A stretch of DNA of 64,000 nt from Sorangium cellulosum So0157-2 (GTDB lineage Bacteria > Myxococcota_A > Polyangia > Polyangiales > Polyangiaceae). Of this stretch, positions 17,404-26,710 are shown in pieces. A program made the position numbers and the translations under genes. The DNA is taken from contig NC_021658.1 in NCBI RefSeq assembly GCF_000418325.1, positions 3,610,001 to 3,674,000 on the forward strand, written 5' to 3'. Each line of letters begins with the position of its first letter. Position 1 is the stretch's first letter. The notes under the pieces were generated by a model that did no database searches, was not told the DNA's origin, and saw only the letters and a list, made by a program, of their open reading frames with translations.

Positions 17404-18240
17404 CTAGAACTCGACCATCAGCCCCACCGTCGGGTAGACGATGAAGCTATCGAGATCCACCGCGGCCGCCCGCTTCCCCAGCACGGAGAGCTCGCCGCCC
17501 GTGAAGATCTCCGCGAGCGTGAGCTCGACGCCCAGGAACACGTGCTTGTAGCCGAACGCGACGCCGGCCTGACCGCCCACGTAGAGCCCGACGCCGGAGA
17601 GCGCGGCGATCTCGAGCTCGCCCGGGTATCCGGTGACGGCGGGCAGGTTCATGGTGAGGCCGGCGTCGAACGTCGTGAGCATGAGGCGAGGGCCGCCCCA
17701 GACCCGGTACCACGTGCCCGCCGTCCCGACCTGGATCGGCAGATCGATCTGCCACCGGGTGAAGTCCTCGAGCTCGACGATGCCGAGGACGCTCACGACA
17801 GGAAGCCCGAATAGGTAGCGCCCGACGCCGACGCCGGCCGTCAGGTCGACGCCGTCCTTGTCGCGCTTCAGGAGCTGGTAGCGGGTGCCCAGGCGAAGCG
17901 CGCTGCCGGTATAGCGGAGGTTGAGCTCCCAGCGGTCGAGCGCGGTGTAGCCGATCCCGAGGTGCGGCGTCGCCGAGGGCGGGTTCAGCGTGAGCGCGCC
18001 GCCCGCCTCGAAGAGCGTCTGCCGCTCGCGCTCGGACAGCTCCCGGGACTCCGCGACGTCCGCCAGCACGACGCCGGCGTCGATGAGCGAGGCGATGGTG
18101 CCGGTCGGAATCGAGACGTCGAGCCCGAGCTCGGCCTGGACATGGCCCTTGTCGGCCACGTGGGCCGGCTGGAACGTGGAGAGGGCTGGAGCGCAACCGC
18201 ACGTCCAGAGGGAGAGAGACGCGAAGGCGAGCAAGCGCAT
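17404..18240 (-). CDS. Outer-membrane beta-barrel-like lipoprotein
   Basis: 278 residues. The N-terminus carries a signal peptide with Cys14 and Cys16, so lipidation is likely (Cys-Gly-Cys makes the exact site uncertain). The rest alternates hydrophobic and polar residues in short strands separated by turns and ends in Met-Val-Glu-Phe, typical of outer-membrane barrels. No family recognised. The stop lies 296 bp upstream of the DUF2334 gene start on the same strand; co-transcription is possible but not shown. Confidence 0.7.
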   Translation of the reverse strand: MRLLAFASLSLWTCGCAPALSTFQPAHVADKGHVQAELGLDVSIPTGTIASLIDAGVVLADVAESRELSERERQTLFEAGGALTLNPPSATPHLGIGYTALDRWELNLRYTGSALRLGTRYQLLKRDKDGVDLTAGVGVGRYLFGLPVVSVLGIVELEDFTRWQIDLPIQVGTAGTWYRVWGGPRLMLTTFDAGLTMNLPAVTGYPGELEIAALSGVGLYVGGQAGVAFGYKHVFLGVELTLAEIFTGGELSVLGKRAAAVDLDSFIVYPTVGLMVEF

Positions 18241-18322
18241 GGCGCCCTCACGCTACCATGCGCCGCCGCGCAGGAGACCGCGCCCGCCGGATGGCTCCGG
18301 CCGCGCGCTGGGCCAGGCGGGG

Positions 18323-18625
18323 TCAGTCCCGCCCCTTCTTCACGCCGACCTCCTCGTAGGGGTTCGGCCTGCCCTCGCCCTCGTCGCCGCCGGTCGCGCC
18401 CTTGCCGCCGAAGTCGCCGTGGCCGTGCGTCGCGCCCACGGCGCCCTCGGTGTCGCCGCCCTGGTGCGTCCCGCCGGGGTTGTCGCCCTTCTGGTACGCC
18501 TCCGCGCTCTCCTGCGAGCTCTTGCCGCCGTGGTGCGCCTCGCCGGCGCGCCGCTGCGTGCGCTCATCGACGTGCTGTTGCCGCTGGTCCGTGCCCGCTG
18601 CGCCCTGCTTGTTCTGCTTCTCCAT
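18323..18625 (-). CDS. Small Gly/His-rich hydrophilic protein
   Basis: 100 residues, almost without hydrophobic residues: Gln/Lys/Arg-rich N-terminus, then Gly, His, Asp and Glu-rich segments (HHGGK, GGTHQGGD, GATHGHGDFGG). It is probably disordered and resembles small stress-related hydrophilic proteins only in composition. Codon usage (Lys AAG, clean stop) and the absence of a better frame support a real gene. It diverges from the methyltransferase gene. Confidence 0.55.
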   Translation of the reverse strand: MEKQNKQGAAGTDQRQQHVDERTQRRAGEAHHGGKSSQESAEAYQKGDNPGGTHQGGDTEGAVGATHGHGDFGGKGATGGDEGEGRPNPYEEVGVKKGRD

Positions 18626-18748
18626 GCGCGTCTGATGGCGCGGGGGTGCCCGGCCGCAAGCCCCCCCCGCCGTCCCGGCGGCGCCCGCGAGAGGCGCCTT
18701 CCTCGCGCCGCGCGGATCCGGTACTGCTCGCCCCGCTCCGGTTCGCGC

Positions 18749-19986
18749 ATGCCCCCGCCGCCCAGGCCGCCCACCGTCGCCCAGCGCCTCGCGCGCGCCC
18801 TCGAGGTGCTGGTGCCGGCGCTCGACATCGTCGAGGCGCGCGTCGACGAGGGCGCGCCGCCGGCCTGGTGCGAGGCGCGGGGCTGGACGGGCTTCCTCCT
18901 CTCGCTCACGGACGCCGAGCTCGCCCGCTGCGAGGGCGAGGGGCTCGCGGCGTGCATCGACGGGCTCGGCGGCGCGCCGGCGAGCCTCGCGGCCCTGGCG
19001 TGCGCCGCGGACGAGGCCGCGAGGCTGCCGCGGCGGTCCAGCCGCTCCCGCCGGCGTCGCTGGACGAGCTCCGGGCGGTGCCGGCGCGCAAGCGGCTCCA
19101 GCTCGAGGCGCTGCTCGGCGCGGTGGCGCCGATGGCCGCCCGCGCCCGCCGCCTCGTCGACGTGGGCGCGGGGCACGGGCACTTCACCCGCCTCGCCGCC
19201 GCGCGCTTCGACCGCGACGCGATCGGCCTCGAGCGCGAGCCCGACCGCGTCGCGACGGCCTCGGCGCTGGCCGCCGGGGGCCGGGCCCGCTTCGTCGCGT
19301 TCGACGCCTTCCAGGAGGCGCTCGCGTTCGCGCCGGACGACCTGCCGGTCGGCCTGCACGCGTGCGGGGAGCTCGGCGATCGCATGGTGACCGCGGCGGC
19401 GGCGGCGCGCTGCGACCTCGCGCTCGTCTCGTGCTGCTTGCAGAAGATCGGCGCGCCGGCGCGCGCCCCGCTGTCGGCGGCGGCGAGGGCGGCGGGGCTC
19501 GTCCTCCGGCGCGAGGCGCTGGGCCTCACCAACCTCACGGCGCGGCGCGCGGGGGTCGAGGCCAGCCTGGACGAGGAGCTCGCGGCGCGCGAGCGGCGGC
19601 ACGCGCTGCTCTCGCTGCTCCGCGGCCGCGGGCTCGACGTCGCCCTCGGCGAGGAGATGCGCGGGATCAACCGCCGGCGCGCGCACGGCGGGCTGCGCGA
19701 GCTCGCGGCGCGGGCGCTCGCGCTGCGGGGCCTCCCGCCGGCGACCGAGGCCGAGCTCCGCGAGCGCGAGCGCGCGGCGCGCGCGGCGTTCGGCCGGATG
19801 CGCCGGCTCACGCTGCCGCGCGCTCTCCTGGCCCGCCTCACGGAGGTCGCGGTCTCGCTCGACCGCGCGATGGCCCTCGGCGAGCAGGGGCACGAGGTCG
19901 AGGCGGCGATCGTCTTCGACCCCGAGGTGACGCCGCGGAACGTCGCCGTCTTCGCGAGCGCGCGGCCGGGGGGGCTCGGCGGCTGA
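18749..19986 (+). pseudogene. Methyltransferase (METTL25/Methyltransf_32-like), apparent frameshift
   Basis: A protein of about 412 residues is split over two frames. The first ~90 residues run from the ATG at 18749; near 19015-19025 the coding signal jumps back by one base and continues to 19986. The second part has the SAM-binding motif VDVGAGHGHFTRLAA and the blocks GLHACGELGD and SCCLQKIGAP, as in Methyltransf_32/METTL25-like proteins. One missing base in the GC-rich stretch would restore a single gene, so this may be a real lesion or a sequencing error. If translation restarts, the GTG at 19078 is a candidate for the second part. Confidence 0.7.
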
Positions 19987-20159
19987 GGCCGCGACGCCCG
20001 GACCGGCGGCGAGCCGCGAGCGGGGCGCGCGCCGCCGGGCGCGGCTCCCCGGTCGGCCTGCGGGATGGACTGCCCGCCAGCATCGTTGCGGATCGGGTGC
20101 TCCCCTGGAAGCAGCGTGGCGCGCCGGAGCGCTGATTTGGGGGGTGCTCAGCGAATGGC

Positions 20160-21251
20160 ATGTCCGGTGCACATCGGCGCGCCATGGATAGACGTCAGTT
20201 CTTGGGGGGCGCTGCGGCGGCGGTGTCCGGAGCGCTCCTCGCAGGCAGGGCCCGTGCTGCTGGGCCCAGTGTGATCCGCGTCGGCGTGCCGGGCGTGGGC
20301 GTGGGCAATCGCCCCGTCACGGGGGGCAGCTTCTTCTCCCTCTTGCACCTTCAGGGGAGCCTCGTCGAGGAGTTCAAGAAGGACGGCATCGAGGTGAAGT
20401 GGAACTTCTTCCGCGGCGCCGGTCCGGCCGTGAACGAGGCGGTGGCGAACAACCTGCTCGACATCTGGACGCACGGCCACCTGCCCTCGGTGGTGGGTCG
20501 GGCGAGCGGCCTCAAGACGCGGCTCCTGGGCAGCGCCAGCCGGCGCGGCCACGCTTACCTGGTGGTGCCCTCCGACTCGCCGATCAACGGGGTCAAGGAT
20601 CTGCGCGGCAAGAAGGTGGCTTTCGCCAAGGGCACGGCGACGCAGCTGTCCGCGAACCGGATCCTCGAGGGTCATGGGCTGACCGAGAAGGACATTCGCT
20701 CCATCAACATGGACACGTCCACGTCGAAGGCGGCGCTGGCCACGAAGGACATCGACGCGGCGTTCGGCGGCACGGATTTTCTTTCGCTGCGCGATCAGGG
20801 CATCGCGAAGATCGTCTACACGACGAAGGGCGACTCGCCGACCTACCCGAGCAATTCGGGCATCATCGCGCGGGAGGACTTCATCAACGAGCACCCCGAG
20901 ATCGTGCAGCGCATCCTCACGCTGGCGGTGAAGTCGTCGGCGTGGGTCGCGGACGAGAAGAACCGCAACCAGGTGTTCCAGCTGTGGTCGAAGTCGGGCA
21001 CGCCCTACGCGAACTACAAGGAAGCGCAGCAGGGCGAGGACATGAAGCAGAACGCGAGCCCGCTGCTCGACGAGTACGTCATCGCCCGGTACAAGTCGGC
21101 GGTCGCCGACTCGAAGAAGTTCGGCCTGATCCGGAGCACCTTCGACGTCGAGCCCTGGACCGATCGTCGCTTCCTGAACCGGGCGCTGAAGGACCTCGGC
21201 CTGGAGCGCTTCTGGGCGGAGTGGGACGCGAACGGCAAGGCGAAGGGGTGA
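20160..21251 (+). CDS. Sulfonate/nitrate-type ABC transporter substrate-binding protein
   Basis: 363 residues. The twin-arginine signal Asp-Arg-Arg-Gln-Phe-Leu-Gly-Gly precedes an Ala-rich hydrophobic stretch, so export is by Tat. The mature part has LRGKKVAFAKGTATQLSANR, ALATKDIDAAFGG and YVTTKGDSP-like segments characteristic of SsuA/TauA-type solute-binding proteins for alkanesulfonates, taurine or nitrate-like anions. No permease or ATPase gene is adjacent, so it is an orphan here. The start could also be the ATG at 20184, just before the twin arginines. Confidence 0.85.
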   Translation: MSGAHRRAMDRRQFLGGAAAAVSGALLAGRARAAGPSVIRVGVPGVGVGNRPVTGGSFFSLLHLQGSLVEEFKKDGIEVKWNFFRGAGPAVNEAVANNLLDIWTHGHLPSVVGRASGLKTRLLGSASRRGHAYLVVPSDSPINGVKDLRGKKVAFAKGTATQLSANRILEGHGLTEKDIRSINMDTSTSKAALATKDIDAAFGGTDFLSLRDQGIAKIVYTTKGDSPTYPSNSGIIAREDFINEHPEIVQRILTLAVKSSAWVADEKNRNQVFQLWSKSGTPYANYKEAQQGEDMKQNASPLLDEYVIARYKSAVADSKKFGLIRSTFDVEPWTDRRFLNRALKDLGLERFWAEWDANGKAKG

Positions 21252-21352
21252 GGCTGCCGGGAGCCTCGCGGGAGAAATGAAATTCAGACCCGAGGCTGCG
21301 CTTCGACCAGAGCGGCGCCGCGGTCGAAGCGTCGGAGCGGAACGGCCGACCG

Positions 21353-21589
21353 ATGGCCATGGGCCTCGACGAGGGGGGCGTGCCGTGGCTCGTGACCGAG
21401 CGCGAGGTGCTGCGGCGGCACGGCGCGGGCGTGCCGATCTGGAAGCGGTACCACGCGCAGGCCGAGGGGGCGCCCGGGCTGGTGGCGATCGGGTTCCATC
21501 CGGCGGGGGTGCGCGTGGTCGACGAGCTCGGCGGCGGGGTGGTGCTGCGGCCGGCCGACTTCGCGGCGACGTGGCTGATCGAGGGATGA
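21353..21589 (+). CDS. Small hypothetical protein, possibly a remnant
   Basis: 78 residues with no recognised domain (MAMGLDEGGVPWLVTERE at the start). The same frame stays protein-like for about 24 codons upstream of the ATG back to an in-frame TGA at 21278, without an ATG or GTG start. That suggests either an unusual start codon or the truncated 3' end of an older gene. No ribosome site seen. Confidence 0.4.
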   Translation: MAMGLDEGGVPWLVTEREVLRRHGAGVPIWKRYHAQAEGAPGLVAIGFHPAGVRVVDELGGGVVLRPADFAATWLIEG

Positions 21590-21952
21590 GGGCGGGCCGG
21601 CAGCGATGATGGCTCAGCCCGCGCGCTGGCGCCGCCGGTCCTGCAATCCGACCTCGAGCTCGTCGCGAAGCTTCGCCCAGAGCTCCAGCCCGACCCCGGT
21701 CAGGTCCGGGAAGAGCACGCTCGCCGTCATCCCCTGAGGCGCGCGTGCCTAGACCTGGACCGGAGCGGTTCGGGGGGCCAGCCCCGGAGCGATGCAGGGC
21801 GGGACCGTTCCCAGGCGCGGCGAGGAAAGCGCCCGTGCAGCGTAATCCCAGGTCAACCCGGTCGAGTCCCCGTAATCTGCACCGAGGCGATCTGAACCGG
21901 TTGACCAGCAGCACAGGTGCGTGTGTGAAGCACGATTGAGAAATGAGAATGC
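21590..21952. other. Intergenic region with a 38-codon minus-strand ORF
   Basis: 363 bp. A short minus-strand frame (21614-21730, ATG to TGA) codes for a 38-residue peptide ending in a basic tail; it has protein-like composition but no ribosome site and may be a gene remnant. The rest, about 21740-21950, is less GC-rich near its right end and probably contains the promoter of the next gene. Confidence 0.35.
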
Positions 21953-22801
21953 TTGCCTCGCCGTAATTGCGCGGCATCCGCCGATCTCGTGACACGAATC
22001 GAGGGCCCGCGCTTCTCCCCGGAGGATTTCGTCGCGATCCTCGCGTGGACGTGGGTCGCGGTGCCGCCTCCTGCGCGCGAGGCGCTCGCCGCGTCGTGCA
22101 CGCCGCCGGGGGCGCCGCACACCCTTGCGTCGCTGCTGGGTTTTTACTTCTTCGAGACGATGGCGATGGGACGGCGCCTCCGCATCCCCGTCGAGCCAGC
22201 CGCGCTCGCCGCCGACCTCTCCGCGGTCTTCGGCGACCGAGGTCCCGCGCTCGCGGAGCAGCTGCGCGAGAAGAGTGCGAAGCTCGAGGCGCAGCTCCGC
22301 GAGAACGTGGACCTCCTGAAGACCCTCGCTGCGGAGTCGAGCGACTTTGCCGTCGATGACACGGACGCGCTCGCGGTGCTCCGCTCCGCGGACGCGATGA
22401 GCCCGTACCAGCGGACCTGGGTGCAGGCGATGGCGTGGCGCGTGATGACGGCGCTCGTGCGCCTGCGTGACGGGAATCCGAAGATGGCGGAGGTCCTTGA
22501 CGACGCGGCGCAGGGGAAGCGTCTGCTCGTGCGGATGCTGGCCGAGCAACCCCCGGTGCTCACCGAGGACGCGTGGGAGGGGATCCTCGCGGAGAGCGAG
22601 GCGGAGGCCATCGCGTGGCGGGTCGCGCTCGTCAGCCTGCGCATGGACGAGCTGCACGCATCGCAGGTCTGCCGAGCCTTCCTCGAGAACGCGGAGCTCC
22701 GGGCCTACGCGATCGGCATCGGCCGTGACGAGCGGGCGATGCGCGAGCTCGGCGAGCTCGCCGCCAGGGTTCGCGCCGGCGGGGGAAGCGAGACCCGATG
22801 A
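21953..22801 (+). CDS. Hypothetical helical protein
   Basis: 282 residues, mostly alpha-helical by composition, without signal peptide or membrane segment. A Glu/Lys/Leu-rich stretch around residues 100-125 (LAEQLREKSAKLEAQLREN) looks like a coiled coil. I do not recognise a family. The TTG at 21953 is the most upstream start; a GTG at 21989 is an alternative. Its TGA overlaps the ATG of the next gene (ATGA), so it was translationally coupled to the Rpn-like gene, which is now broken. Confidence 0.6.
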   Translation: MPRRNCAASADLVTRIEGPRFSPEDFVAILAWTWVAVPPPAREALAASCTPPGAPHTLASLLGFYFFETMAMGRRLRIPVEPAALAADLSAVFGDRGPALAEQLREKSAKLEAQLRENVDLLKTLAAESSDFAVDDTDALAVLRSADAMSPYQRTWVQAMAWRVMTALVRLRDGNPKMAEVLDDAAQGKRLLVRMLAEQPPVLTEDAWEGILAESEAEAIAWRVALVSLRMDELHASQVCRAFLENAELRAYAIGIGRDERAMRELGELAARVRAGGGSETR

Positions 22802-23299
22802 CGCCCACCCCCCATGACGCCTTGTTCAAGTGGACGTTCGGCCAGCCGGCGCACGCGGCCGGGGCGCTGAGGCGGGCGCTCCCGGCGGCGTTGGCGGCCC
22901 GCATCGACTTCGGATCGCTGGAGCTGCAGCCCGGCAGCTTCATCGACGAAGCGCTCGCGGCGAGCCACAGCGACCTGCTCTTCACCGCCAGGCTGAAACA
23001 ACCGTCGCTGTCCCTCTACGTGCTGTTCGAGGCTGCTCGCGGCGGCGGGACCGGAGTTCAAGGAGGAGATGGTGACCGTCGCAGATTACCTTCACGAGCA
23101 GGGGCGCCTGGCGGGCGAGCGAGAAGGCCGGCTCGAGGGGCAGCGCAGCACGTTGCTGAGGCTGCTCCGGCAGCGCTTCGGCGAGCTGCCAGAGTCGATC
23201 GAGGCGCGCATCCGCGCAGCGGATGCCGGGCAGATCGAGGGCTGGACCGATCGCGTGCTCACCGCGCCCACGCTCGACGACGTCCTCAACGAGCGCTGA
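22798..23299 (+). pseudogene. Rpn family nuclease/DUF4351 remnant, internally deleted
   Basis: The first ~80 residues (HDALFKWTFGQPAHAAGALR, then LFTARLKQPSLSLYVLFE) match the N-terminus of PD-(D/E)XK Rpn/transposase_31-like nucleases. Soon after LYVLFE the frame changes, and from about 23030 another frame codes for the usual C-terminus (GREGRLEGQ-like Gln/Arg repeats, LLRLLRQRFGELPESIEARI and a final TLDDVL), as in DUF4351. The middle of the family, about 150 residues with catalytic parts, is missing. This is an internal deletion plus frameshift, so the gene is inactive. Confidence 0.65.
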
Positions 23300-23442
23300 T
23301 GCGGCTCGTTCGCGCGTGGTGCCGCGGGCGCAAGGCACCGCGCTGCACGGCCGCGTGCCGGTGCAACGACAAGGGATGCGCGGCGGAAGAATCGGCGGAG
23401 GCGGCGGCTGCGGCAGGCGCGGCGGTAGAGAGGGCGAGAACC

Positions 23443-24423
23443 CTAGTTCCCGAGGGGCGGAAAGCGCTCGTCCAGCCATCCGCGGATCGCCGCGTACGCC
23501 GTGGGCGCGTTGATCTGGAGGTTCAGATCGTGCCCCGCGTTGGGCACGACGACGATCTCGAGCTCCGCGGCCGGCGCGTAGGCGGCCGGCTCCAGCGTGG
23601 TCCCGCTGAGCAGGGTGCCGCACGGCGCGATCCCGCAGAATACCGTGTCGTGCCGCCCCACGACGGTGAGCACCGGCGCGTCGACCTGGAGGCTCGTGAG
23701 CGCGGTGTTGACCAGCGCGAACTCGGCGAGCTCGCCGGACGTGCCGAGCCCCTTGGTCGCTTCGTCCAGGGCGATCACCGCCGGATCCGCGTTCGGGCGG
23801 TAATAAAAGAGCGAGCCGCGGGTGCCCGGACGCGTCGTCAAATAGCCGAGGTCGAGGCCGGCGCCCGCGAAGCTCGGGTCGATCGCGGCCGGATGGACGT
23901 TCAGGAGCAGCTGCGGCAAGCCCGGGCCGTAGGTGTGCAAGAACCCCGTGACCACCACGCCGTCCACGTCGTGGTACGTCGCGGCCTGCTGGACCGAAAT
24001 GATGGATCCCAGCGAGTGGCCGACGAGCACCACCCGGCTCCATGCGCGCCCGAGCTCGCCGCTCCGGAGCGCCTCCGCGAGCTGGTGATGGACGTAAGCC
24101 TGCGCGGTCGGCGTGACCTGAAGGGAGGGCGGTCGGTCGCTGTCTCCGGTGCCGATGCGGTCGAAGTTCAGCGTGGCGTAGCCCGCCGCGTTGGCGTAGC
24201 GCACGAACGAGTAGCGCTCCGGCTGGTACGGGAAATCCCAGTACACGCTCGAGTACGTGGTGCCGTGCACGGTGAGCAGCACCGTGTCCCGCGGGCTGTC
24301 CTGCGGCACGCAGAGCTCGGCGGCGACCTCGTAGTCCGCCGGCGCCCCAGGAGCGAGCGCGACCGCGTACCGGAAGCTCGTGCACACCGGCAAGAGGACG
24401 GATGCGAGATGTGCCATGTCCAT
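23443..24423 (-). CDS. Alpha/beta hydrolase
   Basis: 326 residues. TVHGTT provides the oxyanion-hole region, LVGHSLGS the nucleophile elbow with Ser137, DAPVLTVVGRHDTVF the acid-strand region and NAGHDLNL the catalytic His. No lipobox or clear signal peptide, though the first 25 residues are mildly hydrophobic. Substrate unknown. The start lies 13 bp after an in-frame TAG and close to the end of the membrane-protein gene, so the two were probably one operon. Confidence 0.78.
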   Translation of the reverse strand: MDMAHLASVLLPVCTSFRYAVALAPGAPADYEVAAELCVPQDSPRDTVLLTVHGTTYSSVYWDFPYQPERYSFVRYANAAGYATLNFDRIGTGDSDRPPSLQVTPTAQAYVHHQLAEALRSGELGRAWSRVVLVGHSLGSIISVQQAATYHDVDGVVVTGFLHTYGPGLPQLLLNVHPAAIDPSFAGAGLDLGYLTTRPGTRGSLFYYRPNADPAVIALDEATKGLGTSGELAEFALVNTALTSLQVDAPVLTVVGRHDTVFCGIAPCGTLLSGTTLEPAAYAPAAELEIVVVPNAGHDLNLQINAPTAYAAIRGWLDERFPPLGN

Positions 24424-24435
24424 GGCTTCCGAGTA

Positions 24436-26191
24436 CTACATCTCCGGGCGCGCGGGAAGCGGCGCGCGCGCGTTCCCCGTGGCGCCTTCTCGCGAACGTG
24501 TACAGCAGGAAATAGCAGAACGCGAGCATCGCCACGGTGAGCACCGTGTACCTGTCGTCGTTCCAGGAGCTCCACCTCCAGATGCCTTGGCTGAGCGCCG
24601 CCAGGCCGAGGAGGGGAATCTCGAGGCGCCGCCTCACTCGGGTGAGCGGGGCGCTCAAGAGCATGAACACATAGTAATAGCAGGTGATCTGCGACAGCAG
24701 GATGATGAAAATCTGCGCCAGGCACTCCCCCACCCAGAGCGAGCGTACCCGCCGAGCTGCGTAGGCGAAGAGCGCGAAGCTCGCGGCGATGATGCCGTAG
24801 GCGACGCTTCGGTGCTTCGCATAACGCTCGCTGCGCATCCGCTTCCACACCTCGAAGGGATCGGCGAGCGTAACGTCCTTCGTGTACTTCATCCTGCCGG
24901 ACTCGACCCCTGTTCCGAACCTGTGGGCCACGAGGACCCGCAGGCCCATGTGGTTCGTCACCGGGGTCTGGTCGTGCACCTTGAGCGTGTGCTCGTAAAA
25001 TTGCCGATACGAGTCCTTGCCAGCGACCGCGACGCTCACGGGGATCAGCACGGCCGCGGCCAGGACGCCGCCGATGAGCACCTGCACGTGGGACGGCGCC
25101 ATGCGCTTGTGCCGGAGGAGGTAGCTCCCCGCGACGGCGAGCCACCCGATGACGGCGATGCCCGGGAAGATGCGGAGCAGGCCCGCGTAGACCATGCTCG
25201 CGCCGGCGAGCTTGAAGTACCTCTTGCGCACCAGGCAGGCCGAGAGGACGAGGAAGAAGAGCCAGTCATTCCGGAGGAAGCCGCCGCCCGTCCAGAAGAA
25301 CGGCGCCGGCGACTGGCACCCCCAGAAGATCACCGCCACCGCGCAGACGCGCCACCCGAAGGCCCAGGCGAGGGCGGCGAACACCCCGACCAGATAGGCG
25401 ATATCGAAGCTGGCGAGGAGCTGGAGGTAGCCTGTCGTGGCCGGATGAAGCTCGGCCAGGATGCGCCCCATGATCGTCCAGACCGGCGGCGGGTTGTAGC
25501 CGTGGTCCTTCGCCATGTCCTCCCAGTAGCCCTTCTCCGAGGCGGTCCGGAAGAACCGCACGTCCGCCTTGAAGGCCTCCCAGCGCTCGGGAGAGAAGCG
25601 CGCCTTGCAGGCCTCGGGGTGCTCCAGGAGCGCGCCCACGGGGATCAAGAGGTTATCCACGCCGAGGTTCCGGATCTTCTTGTCCGGCTCGCGCACCTCC
25701 GCGCTCATGTCGAGCGTGATGAGCTGACCGGTGCGCTCGTCCGTATGCGTGACGACCCCGAGCGCGTCCTGCGCGATGACCGTGCACTTGTAGAGGTCGT
25801 CGTAGGCCATCTCGGGGAAGTACTTGGCCCCGAGGTAGTAATGATAGTGCTCCCATCGGTGGTAGAAGGAGGGGTAGGCGAAGCGAAAGCCGTCGAAGTA
25901 GGCGACGACCGCCACGGCCGAGAACGCGAAGGCGGCGCGCTTCTTCCACCGCTCGGCGATCGGCCGGCGCTGCCGTCCGCGACGCGCCTCGTAGAGGAGG
26001 GCCAGCGCGGCGGAGGACGCGATCGCCCCCTTCGTGATGTCGAGGGCGAGGGGGTAGTCGGCGGCGTACCGATGGATCAAGGAGAAGAGCGCCGCGGTGC
26101 CGGCGAGGACCGCGAGGCACCAGGCGATGAAAGGACGGCGGTCCGGGGCGGGCCCGGCTGCTCTGGCGTGTTCCTGGAGGGGGGTGTTCAT
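24436..26191 (-). CDS. Multi-pass membrane protein (GT-C-like), 3' end disturbed
   Basis: About 580 recognisable residues from the ATG at 26191. At least nine hydrophobic segments and a large first loop with HYHYYLGAKYFPEMAYDDLY and GYNPPPVWTIMGR resemble GT-C-type mannosyltransferase-like membrane proteins of myxobacteria. The reading frame does not stop where the coding signal ends near 24460; it stays open to 22982, across the whole hydrolase gene, in a noncoding-looking frame. A one-base shift would end it at the TAG at 24436-24438. So an indel has probably removed the stop. It lies 22 bp downstream of a small lipoprotein gene. Confidence 0.65.
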
Positions 26192-26213
26192 CCGAGCTGC
26201 GCGTCCGATGTCG

Positions 26214-26468
26214 CTACCGCGAGCGCGAGGGCTGCTGAACCCGCTGCACCACGCCTGGCTCCGCGGAAGCAAATTGGAGGGCCGCGCCGGCGCGCGTCGA
26301 GCCGGTCGGGTGGGTCGGACCGCCCGCCGCGCCCGCCCAGGGACCATCGCCCAGCTCCTTGCTGCAAGCGCCGCAGAGCAGCGCCAGCGCGATGGGCAAG
26401 GCGCGGAGGATGTTCGTCCGTGCTCTGGGCGTCTCGTCGAGAGGCGCCGCGTGAAGATTCTCGTTCAT
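26214..26468 (-). CDS. Small lipoprotein
   Basis: 84 residues with GGAGA 5 bases before the ATG at 26468. A basic n-region, a Leu/Ala-rich core and the lipobox Leu-Cys-Gly-Ala-Cys (Cys near 36) mark a lipoprotein signal. The mature part is short, Gly/Ala/Pro-rich and unrecognised. It lies directly upstream of the large membrane protein and probably shares its operon. The promoter should lie in the 240-bp gap shared with the divergent MarR gene. Confidence 0.6.
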   Translation of the reverse strand: MNENLHAAPLDETPRARTNILRALPIALALLCGACSKELGDGPWAGAAGGPTHPTGSTRAGAALQFASAEPGVVQRVQQPSRSR

Positions 26469-26682
26469 GGTTTCTCCGTTCGCGCAGCGACCGACGTGCG
26501 CGTCCGTGGAGATAGCGCCGAACTGGACCCGTGGGAGGCACCAGAACCGAAATGCCGATGGGTCCAGAACGTTCACCGTGGCGCTTCGACCTCGCGCTGT
26601 GCCTGCGACCTGACGCCTGGGGGGCGTCGCCCGCCGCGCGCTCCCTCGGGGGGACCCCGGCGCGGAGCACCGCACGCCTCGC

Positions 26683-26710
26683 TTGACAACTTAGGACTCC
26701 TAAGTTAGAT
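26683..26710 (+). promoter_or_regulatory. MarR promoter with overlapping palindromic operator
   Basis: TTGACA at 26683-26688 and TTAGAT at 26705-26710, 16 bp apart, form a good -35/-10 pair. Between and over them lies AACTTAGGA-C-TCCTAAGTT (26688-26706), a perfect 9-bp inverted repeat with one central base, the size and position expected for a MarR dimer site. This implies autorepression. It also places the transcription start near 26717. Confidence 0.75.

Noticed and set aside
21614..21730. 38-codon minus-strand ORF as a gene
   Set aside because: No ribosome site, no recognisable domain; kept only as a note in the intergenic entry.
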